From NCBI GenBank assembly GCA_900596015.1, contig UVIF01000012.1, positions 248,001-312,000 on the forward strand: a DNA stretch of 64,000 nucleotides, given 5' to 3'. The stretch comes from Pseudomonas viridiflava (GTDB lineage: Bacteria; Pseudomonadota; Gammaproteobacteria; Pseudomonadales; Pseudomonadaceae). The notes beneath the pieces are model-generated. The model searched no databases. It was not told the DNA's origin and saw nothing but the letters and a program-made list of their open reading frames with translations. Position 1 is the stretch's first letter; every line of letters starts with the position of its first letter. The position numbers were made by a program, and so were the translations under genes. Below are positions 36,125 through 45,346 of this stretch, piece by piece.

Positions 36125-36940
36125 TTAAACTTCGATAGGGGTGTCGGGGTGGTTGCCCCATTCGCCCCAGGAACCGGCATAGCCCTTGACGCGGGGATAG
36201 CCCAGCGCCTTGGCCACGAGATAAGTGAAGCCAGAGCGGTGATGGGTCTGGCAGTGAGTGATGATTTCCTTGTCGGCGGTGATGCCCAGGCCGTCGAGCA
36301 TCTGCGCGGCATCGCTGCGGATGCGCAGCTGGCGCGCCGGATCCATGACCGCAGTCCACTCCAGGTTGACTGCGCCGGGAATGTGCCCCGCCTTGGCTGC
36401 CAGCACTTTTTCGCCCGAGTACTCCAGCGGGCCGCGGGCATCCCAGATGGCCAGGTCGCTGGCGCCAAGGCGGCTTTGCAGGTACTCGCGGGTTGCGGTG
36501 GGCTCGTCGTGCAGGGTCAGCGGCAGCGGGCCGCCGGCGCTGGCTGGCGTGTCCTGGCTCAGCGGCAGGCCGGCGGCCTCCCAGGCCAGAATGCCGCCAT
36601 CGAGGTAGTGATAGCGCGAATGGCCGATCACGTCGAGCATCCAGATGAAGCGTCCGGCCCAGCCGCCGCCCTCGTCGTCGTAGACCACGTAGGTCGCTTG
36701 CGGGTTGTGACCCAGCTCGCCGAACAGCTGCTCCAGTGCCGCCAGCCCAGGCAGCAGGCCCGGTGCGGGTGGCTGACCCAATTGGGTACGCTTGGGATCG
36801 ACGAAACGCGCCCCGCGGATGTGCCCGGACGCATAGCGTGCGGCGCTGGTCAGGTCGACCACGATCAGGTTGTCGGCATCGAGCCGGGTATCCAGCTCGT
36901 TGGGCTCGATCACCAGGGGCAGGCCAGAGAAGTCAGGCAT
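36125..36940 (-). CDS. rhdA: Thiosulfate:cyanide sulfurtransferase (rhodanese)
   Basis: A 271-residue tandem-domain rhodanese. The active loop is CQTHHRS with Cys230, the same loop sequence and number as in Azotobacter vinelandii RhdA. It transfers sulfane sulfur to cyanide or other acceptors; in that organism it is linked to redox balance. The MPDFSGLPLVIE start at 36940 follows GGAGA; the longer frame would enter the HDOD gene. It precedes psd. Confidence 0.92.
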   Translation of the reverse strand: MPDFSGLPLVIEPNELDTRLDADNLIVVDLTSAARYASGHIRGARFVDPKRTQLGQPPAPGLLPGLAALEQLFGELGHNPQATYVVYDDEGGGWAGRFIWMLDVIGHSRYHYLDGGILAWEAAGLPLSQDTPASAGGPLPLTLHDEPTATREYLQSRLGASDLAIWDARGPLEYSGEKVLAAKAGHIPGAVNLEWTAVMDPARQLRIRSDAAQMLDGLGITADKEIITHCQTHHRSGFTYLVAKALGYPRVKGYAGSWGEWGNHPDTPIEV

Positions 36941-36983
36941 TCGGGTCTCCAGACGAAACGGAACGGCGATTGTAGCGCAAGCC

Positions 36984-38504
36984 TCACCGGCTGCGGTTGG
37001 TAAAGGTGTCCAGCGCGCGCTCGATGCACTGCGCGGTCTTGCCGAAGCCCTGCACGCTGATCTCGGAAAACGGGCGTCCGCCCTGGTCGGCGACCAGCAG
37101 CGTGTGTACCCGGCCTTCGACGCCCAGCGAGCGCAGCAGCAAGTGTTCACCGCGGAACAGCGCGCGCAGGGTTGCCGGCAGCAGCGCCTGCAGCTGTGCA
37201 CTATTGGCGGTATTCATGCGCAACTGGGTCGGTTGGGCGAGCAGCCGCTGCAACAGGCTGCTGTGCTCGATGCCCAGGCTCAGCGCGGCCGCCTCCTTGG
37301 GCAGCCCGGCGCTCTGGTGCACGCGCAGGCTGCCATGGCTGCGGTCGACCATCAGCAGCATGACGCGCTGCATGCCGCACGCCAGCAATGCATCGCGCGC
37401 GCAGGTGGTCAGGTGCAAGGCATTGTTGAAAGGCGTCGGTGTGGCCAGCAGCTGCGTGCACAGCTGCCGCCAGCCCGTCAGTGCCGCTTCGCTCGGCGCC
37501 GGTGCCGGTTCGCTGTCCTGCGTCGCGAGCGTGTGCTGCGGCGGCCACGGCAGGCTGCGCGCCGGATGCCACAAGTCGGCAGCCCAGTGCACACGGGCGC
37601 TGTGCACCGCGTGTTGATGGACCTGTTGCTGCACCTGCTCAAGCGGCACTTGCAGGTAGAGGCAACTCAGGTACTGCCAGCGCTGCAGGTGGGGGGTGAA
37701 CCAGCCGTGCTGCGCCGCCAGGGCCAGGCCGTTGGCCATCAGGATGGTATTGGCCGGTTGGTTCAACCAGCGCCGCAACGCCGGTTCGTCGTCCAGCTGC
37801 TGTTGCTGGCGCAGGCGATGCTGGTTGTCGCGGGCGATGTGCAGCGCCTGCACCAGGGCCCGACGTTCCCCCAGCAGCAGGCCATAGCCGTGCAGCACCC
37901 AGGCCGGCAGACGCCATTTCTGCGCCAGCGCCTGGCAAAGCACCAGCAGCGGCACGCCGAACAAGGCCTGCTCGACCGTGGCCGCCGCTTCGCCTTCGGC
38001 AATGACCCGCCGCTCCCATTCATCGAGCAGTTCAGGGTAGGTGGCAGCCAGGGGCCAGAGCGGCGACAGGAACAACAGGCTGCCCCAATGGATCTCCTGC
38101 CACAGCCGGGCCAGCCGTGCCGCGAACAGCCCATTGGCCTGCTGGCTGGCGTGCTGGCTGATCATCTGCAACTGGCGCAGGGTCAGGGGCATCTGCTGCG
38201 GCTCGAGCGCGGGCAGGCGCATCAACAACTCTTCGGCGCGCGACAGACCCAACCGATTCAGGGCAACTTCGAGGCTTTCCGCCGGTTCCGCCAGGCTGTT
38301 GCTGGCATGCCGGTTGGCTTCGCGCATCACACTGAGCACCAGCGCCGGGCTGTGCTGCATCAGGTCGGCGATGTCGCGCAACGAGCGGCGCCTGTCCTTG
38401 ATCGCCGCGCGAACCTTGTCGTGGTAAAGCCTGGGGATCGGCAGACGCACGCCATCGAGCAATGCGAGCCAGGTGTCTAGGGTTTGAGGCTTGGCGTTGG
38501 ACAC
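36984..38504 (-). CDS. HDOD domain signalling protein
   Basis: A 506-residue cytosolic protein. The N-terminal half resembles an HDOD domain (LRDIADLMQHSPALVLSVMREANRH, then LNRLGLSRAEELLMRLP). The C-terminal part (about residues 330-500) looks GAF-like and ends before NRSR. HDOD proteins lack HD phosphohydrolase metal ligands and tend to act as regulators in signalling or motility. Its position beside motAB on the opposite strand is conserved in Pseudomonas, but a motility role is only inferred. Confidence 0.75.
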   Translation of the reverse strand: MSNAKPQTLDTWLALLDGVRLPIPRLYHDKVRAAIKDRRRSLRDIADLMQHSPALVLSVMREANRHASNSLAEPAESLEVALNRLGLSRAEELLMRLPALEPQQMPLTLRQLQMISQHASQQANGLFAARLARLWQEIHWGSLLFLSPLWPLAATYPELLDEWERRVIAEGEAAATVEQALFGVPLLVLCQALAQKWRLPAWVLHGYGLLLGERRALVQALHIARDNQHRLRQQQQLDDEPALRRWLNQPANTILMANGLALAAQHGWFTPHLQRWQYLSCLYLQVPLEQVQQQVHQHAVHSARVHWAADLWHPARSLPWPPQHTLATQDSEPAPAPSEAALTGWRQLCTQLLATPTPFNNALHLTTCARDALLACGMQRVMLLMVDRSHGSLRVHQSAGLPKEAAALSLGIEHSSLLQRLLAQPTQLRMNTANSAQLQALLPATLRALFRGEHLLLRSLGVEGRVHTLLVADQGGRPFSEISVQGFGKTAQCIERALDTFTNRSR

Positions 38505-38673
38505 TATGCTTATCCTGATGCATGCCTGAATGCAGGCCGACTACACGAACGGACCAAACTGGCTTTTGAAAACCGCTGCCTATAGTCTGGCGCAGTTCTG
38601 CCGATAAGGAGAACAACAGATTCAACATCATCTTTTTCGTCCTTGAACCCGACTTCTGAAGTGTTTTTTATCC

Positions 38674-39525
38674 ATGGCTAAAATCATCGGCATCATTGTC
38701 GTGTTCGCGAGCGTGCTGGGCGGATACGTGCTTTCCCACGGCCAGCTGGCCGCCCTGGTGCAGCCCTTCGAGGTGCTGATCATCGGTGGTGCCGCGCTGG
38801 GCGCGTTCCTGCAGGCCAACCCCGGCAGCACCACCATGATCGTGCTGAAGAAGTCGCTGAAGATGTTCAAGTCGCGCTTCAGCCATGCCTTCTATCTGGA
38901 AGTGCTGAGCCTGCTGTTCGAGATTCTCAACAAGAGCCGTCGCGAGGGCATGATGTCCATCGAGGCCGACATCGAGGACGTCGCCGCCAGCCCGATCTTC
39001 GCCAAGTACCCAGCCCTTCTCAAGGACGAGCAGATGATGGCCTTCATCTGCGATTACCTGCGCATCATGTCGTCGGGCAACATGGCGCCGCACGAACTCG
39101 AAGGCCTGTTCGACATGGAGCTGCTGAGCATGAAGGAAGAGCTCGAGCACCCGTCCCACGCCGTGACCGGTATCGCCGATGCGTTGCCCGGTTTCGGTAT
39201 CGTTGCAGCGGTACTGGGTATCGTCGTGACCATGGCCTCGCTGGGTGATGGCGACAAGGCAGCGATCGGCGGCCACGTCGGCGCCGCCCTGGTTGGTACG
39301 TTCCTGGGTATCCTGGCGGCCTACGGTTTCTTCGGGCCCTTGGCGACCTGCCTGGCCCATGATGCCAAGGAAGAACTGAACGTCTACGAGGCCATCAAGG
39401 CATCGCTGGTGGCTTCGGCCTCGGGCATGCCGCCGTCGTTGGCCGTGGAGTTCGGGCGCAAGGTGCTGTACCCGGCGCACCGGCCCAGCTTCGCCGAACT
39501 CGAACAAGCCGTACGCGGTCGCTGA
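38674..39525 (+). CDS. motA: Flagellar stator protein MotA
   Basis: A 283-residue inner-membrane protein with four helices: IIGIIVVFASVLGGYVL, QPFEVLIIGGAALGAFL, and a C-terminal pair PGFGIVAAVLGIVVTM and ALVGTFLGILAAYGF. The large cytoplasmic loop carries the charged residues that contact FliG. With MotB it forms the proton channel that drives the flagellum. motB starts 3 bp after its stop. Confidence 0.96.
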   Translation: MAKIIGIIVVFASVLGGYVLSHGQLAALVQPFEVLIIGGAALGAFLQANPGSTTMIVLKKSLKMFKSRFSHAFYLEVLSLLFEILNKSRREGMMSIEADIEDVAASPIFAKYPALLKDEQMMAFICDYLRIMSSGNMAPHELEGLFDMELLSMKEELEHPSHAVTGIADALPGFGIVAAVLGIVVTMASLGDGDKAAIGGHVGAALVGTFLGILAAYGFFGPLATCLAHDAKEELNVYEAIKASLVASASGMPPSLAVEFGRKVLYPAHRPSFAELEQAVRGR

Positions 39526-39528
39526 GTC

Positions 39529-40554
39529 ATGGAAAACAACCAGCCCATCATCGTCAAGCGGGTCAAGCGCTTTGGCGGCGGCCATCACGGCGGCGCCTGG
39601 AAGATTGCGTTCGCCGACTTCGCGACGGCGATGATGGCGTTCTTCCTGGTGTTGTGGTTGTTGTCCGAAGCCACGCCTGAACAGAAGATCGCCATCGCCG
39701 GCTACTTCAAGGACCCGATCGGCTTCTCCGAAAGCGGCACGCCCTATGTCATCGACCTGGGCGGCTCGCCTCAGCTATCGCCCGAGAAGACGCTGAATCC
39801 GGACGTCGAGGTGTCGCCGCCCAAGCCCGAGACCTCGACCCAGGTCGCGGCCGAGCAGGCCGAGCAAGTGGCCCAGCAGGTTGAAAAGGAACGCCTCGAA
39901 TTGTTGCTGCAGGAACTGCAGAACAAGGTCGACGAAAACCCCCTGCTGCAGAAATTCAAGGACCAGATCCTCTTCGAAATCACTCAGGACGGCTTGCGCA
40001 TCCAGATAACCGACGCCGAGAATCGGCCGATGTTCGACCTGGGCAGTGCGCGGCTCAAACCCTATTTCGAGGACATCCTGCTGGCCATGGCGGACACCAT
40101 CAAGGCGGTGCCGAACAAGATCAGCGTCAGTGGTCATACCGATGCCAAGCCCTACGCCGGCAGTGCGGCGGGCGGCTTCGGCAATTGGGAGCTGTCGTCC
40201 AACCGCGCCAATGCCGCGCGCCGCGCGCTGGTGGCCGGCAGCTACCCTGAAGAGCAGATCGCGCGCGTGGTTGGCTATGGCTCGTCGTCGCTGTTCGACC
40301 GCAAGGATCCGCTCAACTCCATCAATCGCCGTATCGATATCGTGGTGCTGACCAAGAAGGCCCAGCGCGATATCGAAGGCGAGCAACCAGCCCTGGAAAC
40401 GCCAGCCCCCGATGCGCCTCCAGCTGCCAGTCCTCCTGGCGCGTCGATCGGTGATCCCGGTGCGCCGGTGCAGCCGCGCGAGCTGCGGCAGCGGCTGAAT
40501 CTGTTCGAAGACGGCTCGACGAAGATGGTCGAACCGGGCAAGCCCGCGCCCTGA
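39529..40554 (+). CDS. motB: Flagellar stator protein MotB
   Basis: A 341-residue stator subunit with a single membrane helix after a basic start. The proton-accepting Asp30 lies in IAFADFATAMMAFFLVLWLL. An OmpA-like peptidoglycan-binding domain follows (SVSGHTDAKPY, NWELSSNRANAARR, INRRIDIVVL). The tail after the OmpA domain is Pro/Ala-rich and disordered. The N-terminal KVKRFGGGHHGGAWK-like basic stretch is typical. Confidence 0.96.
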   Translation: MENNQPIIVKRVKRFGGGHHGGAWKIAFADFATAMMAFFLVLWLLSEATPEQKIAIAGYFKDPIGFSESGTPYVIDLGGSPQLSPEKTLNPDVEVSPPKPETSTQVAAEQAEQVAQQVEKERLELLLQELQNKVDENPLLQKFKDQILFEITQDGLRIQITDAENRPMFDLGSARLKPYFEDILLAMADTIKAVPNKISVSGHTDAKPYAGSAAGGFGNWELSSNRANAARRALVAGSYPEEQIARVVGYGSSSLFDRKDPLNSINRRIDIVVLTKKAQRDIEGEQPALETPAPDAPPAASPPGASIGDPGAPVQPRELRQRLNLFEDGSTKMVEPGKPAP

Positions 40555-40588
40555 TGCGCCGCGCAGCCTTTCAGACGCTGGGGTCGAT

Positions 40589-41056
40589 CTAGAATCCACG
40601 CCCGATGCGTTCGCGCAGGCCCCTGTGGATATCCCGCGCGCGTACTTGCAGCGGCGTTTCGCGCTGACTGGTCGGCATGCGCAGGGCCGCCTCGCGGTGG
40701 TAGGCCTCGATGACGAAGTCCAATTGCTGCGTGCGCGTCAGGGTTGGCCAGTGAGCCAGGTATTCGGGCAGCGCCTGGTCGCCCATTCGATACACACAGA
40801 TGCGCCGGTCCCACGAGGTTGCCTCGCCGATGGAGAAGGGTATCCACCAACGCCGGGCGCTGCTGTGGGACATCATCAGGATTACGTGGGTGCAGTCGCG
40901 GATGTGCGCGGTGATGGTCTCGGTGACATGCAGGGTGGTCAGCGATTCGAAGTCCATCACGTCCATGCGTACCTCGATCCCGGCCCTGCGCAGCTGCTTG
41001 CGGACCCGCAGCGCGTGTGGATGATCGGCATGCTGGTAGCCGATGAACACGCTCAT
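40589..41056 (-). CDS. Stand-alone TIR domain protein
   Basis: A 155-residue cytosolic protein. The TIR-like pattern is MSVFIGYQHADHPHALRVRK (beta A and helix A), GIEVRMDVMD (beta B), HIRDCTHVILMMS (beta D-like), then SARRWWIPFSIGEA. Glu78 in the last segment sits where the NADase catalytic Glu of TIR enzymes lies. The last 65 residues carry no membrane helix. Start at 41056 follows GGGAG; an upstream ATG lacks one. Bacterial single-domain TIRs include Thoeris ThsB and effector-like NADases. No ThsA or other partner gene is adjacent. It lies between motB and the argD-like gene. Confidence 0.7.
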   Translation of the reverse strand: MSVFIGYQHADHPHALRVRKQLRRAGIEVRMDVMDFESLTTLHVTETITAHIRDCTHVILMMSHSSARRWWIPFSIGEATSWDRRICVYRMGDQALPEYLAHWPTLTRTQQLDFVIEAYHREAALRMPTSQRETPLQVRARDIHRGLRERIGRGF

Positions 41057-41253
41057 CGCCGACTCCCGCCGGCAGTCGGTCGTGCGAGGCGCAGGCAGGC
41101 AACGGGCAGGTCGAACATGGAAAACCTTCATCGTGAGTGTTGAAGGTTGAAAGATTGTTCAATGCCGTTTAAGCGGCAAGGGATGTCATTGAAAAGAGAC
41201 AATCCCTACCGCCGCAGGTAATTTTCCTTACAGTTGGTTCCTATTGTCCGGCC

Positions 41254-42429
41254 CTATGGCGTCTGCAGCAGCGCGCGCACCGTGGCTACGATACGTTCGA
41301 CCTCGGCGTTGTTCAGGGTCAGGGGCGGCAGCAGGCGAAGGGTGGTACCACGGGTTACGTTGATCAGCAGGGCATGCTCTTGCGCCGCCCGCTGCATCAG
41401 CTCGCGGCAGGGCCGGTCCAGCTCTATGCCGATCATGAGGCCTATGCCCCGAACGGCTTTGACCCCGGGCAGGTTGCCCACTTCGCTGCGCAGCCGCTCG
41501 AGCAGTGCGTGCCCTTGACGCGTGGCATTCTCCAGCAGCCGCTCGCGCTCGATGATGTCCAGCACCGTGCAGCCAACCCGGCAGGCCAGCGGGTTGCCGC
41601 CGAACGTGCTGCCATGACCGCCGGGCGTGAACAGGCGCCCCACTGCCGCGCTGGCCAGGCAGGCGCCGATCGGAATGCCGTTGCCCAGAGCCTTGGCCAG
41701 CGTGATCACATCCGGCTGGATGCCCGCATGCTGGTAGGCGAACCACTGGCCAGTGCGGCCGATGCCGCTCTGGATCTCATCGAGCATCAGCAACCAGCCA
41801 TGGTTGTCGCAGTGCTCACGCAGGGCCCGCAGGTAGGCAGCGGAGGCGACATGTACACCGCTTTCGCCCTGAATCGGCTCGAGCAGCACTGCCGCAATGC
41901 GCTGGCCGAACGCCTGGGTGACGTTGGCCAGCGCGTCGAGGTCGGCGAAGGGAATCCTGACGCAATCCCCCGGCAGTTGGCCCAGTCCGGCGCTCAGGTG
42001 AGCGCCGTCACTGGCCGCCAAGGTGGCCAGGGTGCGCCCGTGAAAGGCGTTGTTCATGACCACTACCAGGGGGCGGGCGATACCGCGGGCATGACCATGC
42101 AGGCGGGCCAGCTTCAATGCGGTCTCGTTCGCCTCGGCCCCCGAGTTGTTGAAGAACGCCAGGGCGAGGCCGGACTTCTCGGACAGCTTCGCGCCCAGCC
42201 GTTGCTGCCAGTCGATGGCATACAGGTTGGAGGTGTGCAGCAACAGCCCGGCTTGTTCGGCGATGGCGGCCACCACGTCGGGATGGCTATGGCCCACGTT
42301 GGTCACCGCTACCCCGGCCAGTGCATCCAGGTATTCGCGACCCTCGTCATCCCACAGGCGGGTGCCGAGGCCGTGGGTGAACATCAGGGGCAAGGGTTGA
42401 TAGGTGGGCATCAAGTGGCTGGCGCTCAT
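41254..42429 (-). CDS. argD: Acetylornithine/succinylornithine aminotransferase family protein
   Basis: A 391-residue class III PLP aminotransferase. [20 protein letters not shown] gives the phosphate site, [11 protein letters not shown] holds the PLP Asp, and the Schiff-base Lys lies in [14 protein letters not shown]. This fits ArgD-type acetylornithine aminotransferase, but exact substrate (acetylornithine, succinylornithine, GABA-like) is open. It diverges from a LysR regulator. Because a second argD or aruC is usual in Pseudomonas, this copy may serve a catabolic role. Confidence 0.82.
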   Translation of the reverse strand: MSASHLMPTYQPLPLMFTHGLGTRLWDDEGREYLDALAGVAVTNVGHSHPDVVAAIAEQAGLLLHTSNLYAIDWQQRLGAKLSEKSGLALAFFNNSGAEANETALKLARLHGHARGIARPLVVVMNNAFHGRTLATLAASDGAHLSAGLGQLPGDCVRIPFADLDALANVTQAFGQRIAAVLLEPIQGESGVHVASAAYLRALREHCDNHGWLLMLDEIQSGIGRTGQWFAYQHAGIQPDVITLAKALGNGIPIGACLASAAVGRLFTPGGHGSTFGGNPLACRVGCTVLDIIERERLLENATRQGHALLERLRSEVGNLPGVKAVRGIGLMIGIELDRPCRELMQRAAQEHALLINVTRGTTLRLLPPLTLNNAEVERIVATVRALLQTP

Positions 42430-42468
42430 CGCGAATCTCTCGGCGGGAAATGAATCTGCAGTATTCCC

Positions 42469-42480
42469 TTCAAGCTTGAA
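42469..42480. promoter_or_regulatory. Palindrome in the argD-like / LysR intergenic gap
   Basis: TTCAAGCTTGAA is a perfect 12-bp palindrome in the 98-bp gap between the divergent genes, 40 bp from the argD-like ATG and 48 bp from the LysR ATG. It is a good candidate for the LysR regulator's binding site. Confidence 0.5.
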
Positions 42481-42527
42481 TGGATAAACGCCGATAGACT
42501 GGAAGCACCTTTCACTGGGAGTTGATA

Positions 42528-43466
42528 ATGGATCTGTTCCAAGCCATGCGGGTGTATGTGAAAGTTGTGGAGCTAGGCACCATGACGGCGGCGGCCAAGG
42601 CCTGCGACCTGTCCACGACCATGGTCAGCAACTACTTGCAGGCCCTGGAGCAGCGTCTGGGGGTAAGCCTGTTGCTGCGCACGACGCGCCGCCAGCAAGT
42701 GACCGACGCCGGCCAGGCCTACTATCAGCGCTGCCTGGAGGTGCTGGGCCTGGTTGCCGATTCGGAGCGCTGGGCCGAACGTACCCAAGCCACCCCGCAG
42801 GGACTGTTGCGGATCACCGCACCGCCCACGTTCGGCGCCGAGTGCCTGGCGCCGGCGTTGGCGGGGTTTCTGCAGCGTTACCCACAGATCAGCGTCAGCC
42901 TCAGCCTCGGCGATCAGGTACAGGACATGCTCGACGGCCAGTACGACGCCGCCCTGCGCCTGGGTAATCTGGAGCCCTCGACCTTGATCGCACGTCCCCT
43001 GGACGACTATCGACTGAGCATCTGCGCGTCCCCGGACTACCTTCGTCGCCATGGCACGCCTTGCCATCCCGAAGAGCTGGCTGCGCACGAGTGCCTGCAA
43101 TTCATGTACAACCCGGGTGATGAATGGCGCGGGACGCAAAAGCGTTGGTCGATGCAGGGACCCAATGGAACGATCGGCGTCGATGTGCGAGGGCGCCTGG
43201 TCACCAACAGCAGCGCCGGACTGCGTCAGTCTGCCTTGGCAGGCATGGGCCTGGTGATGCTTCCCGACGTGCTGGTGCGTGGCGATCTCGAAGAAGGCAA
43301 GCTGATCCAGGTACTGGCTCGGTACGCCTTGCCCGGCAGACCCATGCACCTGCTTTATCCACAGGCGCGATACCGTTCGCCGAAGCTGCGCGCATTCGTG
43401 GACTACATCGTCCAGACCCTGGGGCCGCAGCCGGCCTCAGGGTCTGCAGTTGCGCTGAATCAGTAG
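42528..43466 (+). CDS. LysR-family transcriptional regulator
   Basis: A 312-residue regulator with an N-terminal winged HTH ([20 protein letters not shown], then [16 protein letters not shown]) and a periplasmic-binding-protein-like effector domain starting [15 protein letters not shown]. The start ATG at 42528 lies six bases after GGGAG. It diverges from the argD-like gene, which is its probable target. Its 3' end overlaps rsgA by 7 bp tail-to-tail. Confidence 0.88.
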   Translation: MDLFQAMRVYVKVVELGTMTAAAKACDLSTTMVSNYLQALEQRLGVSLLLRTTRRQQVTDAGQAYYQRCLEVLGLVADSERWAERTQATPQGLLRITAPPTFGAECLAPALAGFLQRYPQISVSLSLGDQVQDMLDGQYDAALRLGNLEPSTLIARPLDDYRLSICASPDYLRRHGTPCHPEELAAHECLQFMYNPGDEWRGTQKRWSMQGPNGTIGVDVRGRLVTNSSAGLRQSALAGMGLVMLPDVLVRGDLEEGKLIQVLARYALPGRPMHLLYPQARYRSPKLRAFVDYIVQTLGPQPASGSAVALNQ

Positions 43467-44491
43467 GTGTCCTGGGTCAGGCTGGCGATGATCGAGCGGT
43501 AGCTGTTCATGCGCTGCTGTTGCACACGGCCATCGTCCAGTGCCGCAAGCAGGGCGCAACCGGGTTCGCGATCATGCTTGCAGTCGCGGAAACGACAAGT
43601 GCCGAGCAGGTCGGCGAACTCGATGAAGCCGGCTTCGACGTCGGCGCGGCTGACATGGCCCAGGCCGAATTCACGGATACCGGGGGAGTCGATCAGTTCG
43701 CCGCCACCGGGGAAGTGGAACAAGCGCGCCGTGGTCGTGGTGTGCGTGCCCTGGCCGGACCACTCCGACAGCGCGCCCACGCGGGCCTGTACTTCAGGCA
43801 GCAGGCTGTTGACCAGCGATGACTTGCCCACGCCGGACTGGCCGACGAATACGCTGATGTGACCATCCAGGCGTGCCTGCAACTGCTGCATGCCATCGCC
43901 CTGATGGGCCGAGACCTCGAGCAGCGGGTAACCCAGCTGGCGATACACCGCCAGCAGCGCGTTGAGCGCCGGCGCGTTCTGCTCGTCGATCAGGTCGGCT
44001 TTGTTCAGCAGCAGCAGGGGATGGATGCCCGCGTGTTCGGCGGCTACCAGGTAGCGGTCGATCAGGTTGGCATGGGGCTCGGGCATGGGCGCGAACACGA
44101 TGACGATCAGGTCGACGTTGGCCGCGACCGGCTTGAGCTGCCCGCGGCTGTCGGGGCGGCACAGCTCGGTGCTGCGCGGCAGTTGGGCAACGATGACACC
44201 GATGCCCTGATTGCCCGCGCGCCAGACCACCTTGTCGCCGGTGACCAGCGCCGGCAGGTTGGCCCGCAGATAGCAGCGGCAGACCTGGCCGGCGTGCTCG
44301 CCTTCCAGTGCCTCGACTTCCACCTGAACACCGAAGTGCGCGATCACCAGCCCCGTCTGCTCGGGGCCCAGGTCGCCGCCCTCGAGCGTCTCCAGGGCCT
44401 GGGACTCGCGCTTGGCGGCGCGGGCAGCGCGCTCGCCCTGGATTTTTTCGATACGCCAGTTCTGGCGGCGGTTCAGTTGGCGTTTGGCCAT
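43460..44491 (-). CDS. rsgA: Ribosome small subunit-dependent GTPase A
   Basis: A circularly permuted GTPase of 343 residues that helps mature the 30S subunit. The order is OB-fold, then NKAD (LLLNKADL), P-loop GQSGVGKSS, and a C-terminal zinc motif [14 protein letters not shown]. The opening [16 protein letters not shown] is typical. It is divergent from orn with a 95-bp gap, as in other pseudomonads. Confidence 0.95.
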   Translation of the reverse strand: MAKRQLNRRQNWRIEKIQGERAARAAKRESQALETLEGGDLGPEQTGLVIAHFGVQVEVEALEGEHAGQVCRCYLRANLPALVTGDKVVWRAGNQGIGVIVAQLPRSTELCRPDSRGQLKPVAANVDLIVIVFAPMPEPHANLIDRYLVAAEHAGIHPLLLLNKADLIDEQNAPALNALLAVYRQLGYPLLEVSAHQGDGMQQLQARLDGHISVFVGQSGVGKSSLVNSLLPEVQARVGALSEWSGQGTHTTTTARLFHFPGGGELIDSPGIREFGLGHVSRADVEAGFIEFADLLGTCRFRDCKHDREPGCALLAALDDGRVQQQRMNSYRSIIASLTQDTY

Positions 44492-44586
44492 GTGTGTTCC
44501 GTGTAAATGAGTGCGGGTGTTGACGAAGGCGGGATACTAGCACGGCCGGCTAGGCTAAACTGCGCAGCTACGCCGAGGAGACTTTC

Positions 44587-45129
44587 ATGCAGAACCCACA
44601 GAACCTGATCTGGATCGACCTGGAAATGACCGGCCTGGACCCGGATCACGATGTCATCATCGAAATGGCCACCATCGTCACCGACAGCGACCTCAATACC
44701 CTCGCCGAAGGCCCGGTCATCGCCATCCACCAGAGCGACGAGATCCTCGCCGGCATGGACGAGTGGAACACCCGTCAGCACGGCGGCTCCGGCCTGACCC
44801 AGCGGGTGCGCGAGAGCACCGTCAGCATGGCCGATGCCCAGGCGCAGACCATTGCCTTCCTCGAGCAATGGGTGCCCAAAGGCAAGTCGCCGATCTGCGG
44901 CAACAGCATCTGCCAGGATCGCCGCTTCCTCTACCGGCACATGCGCGAGCTGGAAAACTACTTCCACTACCGCAACCTCGATGTCTCGACCCTCAAGGAG
45001 CTGGCCGCGCGCTGGGCTCCGGAGGTCAAGGATAGTTTCCAGAAGGGCAGCACCCACCTGGCCCTTGACGACATCCGCGAATCCATCGCCGAGCTGCAAC
45101 ACTACCGCAAGCACTTCATCAAGTTCTGA
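44587..45129 (+). CDS. orn: Oligoribonuclease
   Basis: Orn (180 residues) is a DEDDh 3'-5' exonuclease that degrades di- and short oligonucleotides, including pGpG from c-di-GMP turnover. Asp11 and Glu13 lie in [10 protein letters not shown]; further catalytic residues are in [14 protein letters not shown] and [12 protein letters not shown]. Length matches the family. GAGGAG lies upstream of the ATG. Confidence 0.97.
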   Translation: MQNPQNLIWIDLEMTGLDPDHDVIIEMATIVTDSDLNTLAEGPVIAIHQSDEILAGMDEWNTRQHGGSGLTQRVRESTVSMADAQAQTIAFLEQWVPKGKSPICGNSICQDRRFLYRHMRELENYFHYRNLDVSTLKELAARWAPEVKDSFQKGSTHLALDDIRESIAELQHYRKHFIKF

Positions 45130-45155
45130 AGCCCGGAAAGCCCCTGCTGTGGCAG

Positions 45156-45335
45156 CGAAGCGGGCGGCGAGCCCTCTGCCCGCGAAAAGGCCCATGTGGG
45201 AGCGGGCTCTCAAGCCAAGAAGAGGCCCATGTGGGAGCAGGCTCTCAGCCCATGAAGAGGCCCATGTGGGAGCGGGCTCTCAGCCCATGAAGAGGCCCAT
45301 GTGGGAGCGGGCTCTGCCCGCGAAGAGGCCCTCAA
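45156..45335. repeat. Tandem array of REP-derived 35-bp repeats
   Basis: The core CCCATGTGGGAGC starts at 45191, 45226, 45261 and 45296, exactly 35 bp apart each time. The units read CCCATGTGGGAGCGGGCTCT then CAGCCCATGAAGAGG. The outer ends carry the full REP palindrome (GCCCGCGAA). One unit has AGCAGG instead of AGCGGG. There is no unique spacer DNA, so this is not CRISPR. The gap 45130-45346 contains no gene. The mocR stop lies just after the array. Confidence 0.88.
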
Positions 45336-45346
45336 GCCTACCTCTC

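Noticed and set aside
41057..41253. Small hairpin GCCGTTTAAGCGGC between the TIR gene and the argD-like gene as a terminator
   Set aside because: The stem is only five base pairs and no T-tract follows on either strand.
45156..45335. Possible CRISPR array
   Set aside because: The repeats are contiguous at 35-bp period with no variable spacers and no cas genes; they are REP-derived.
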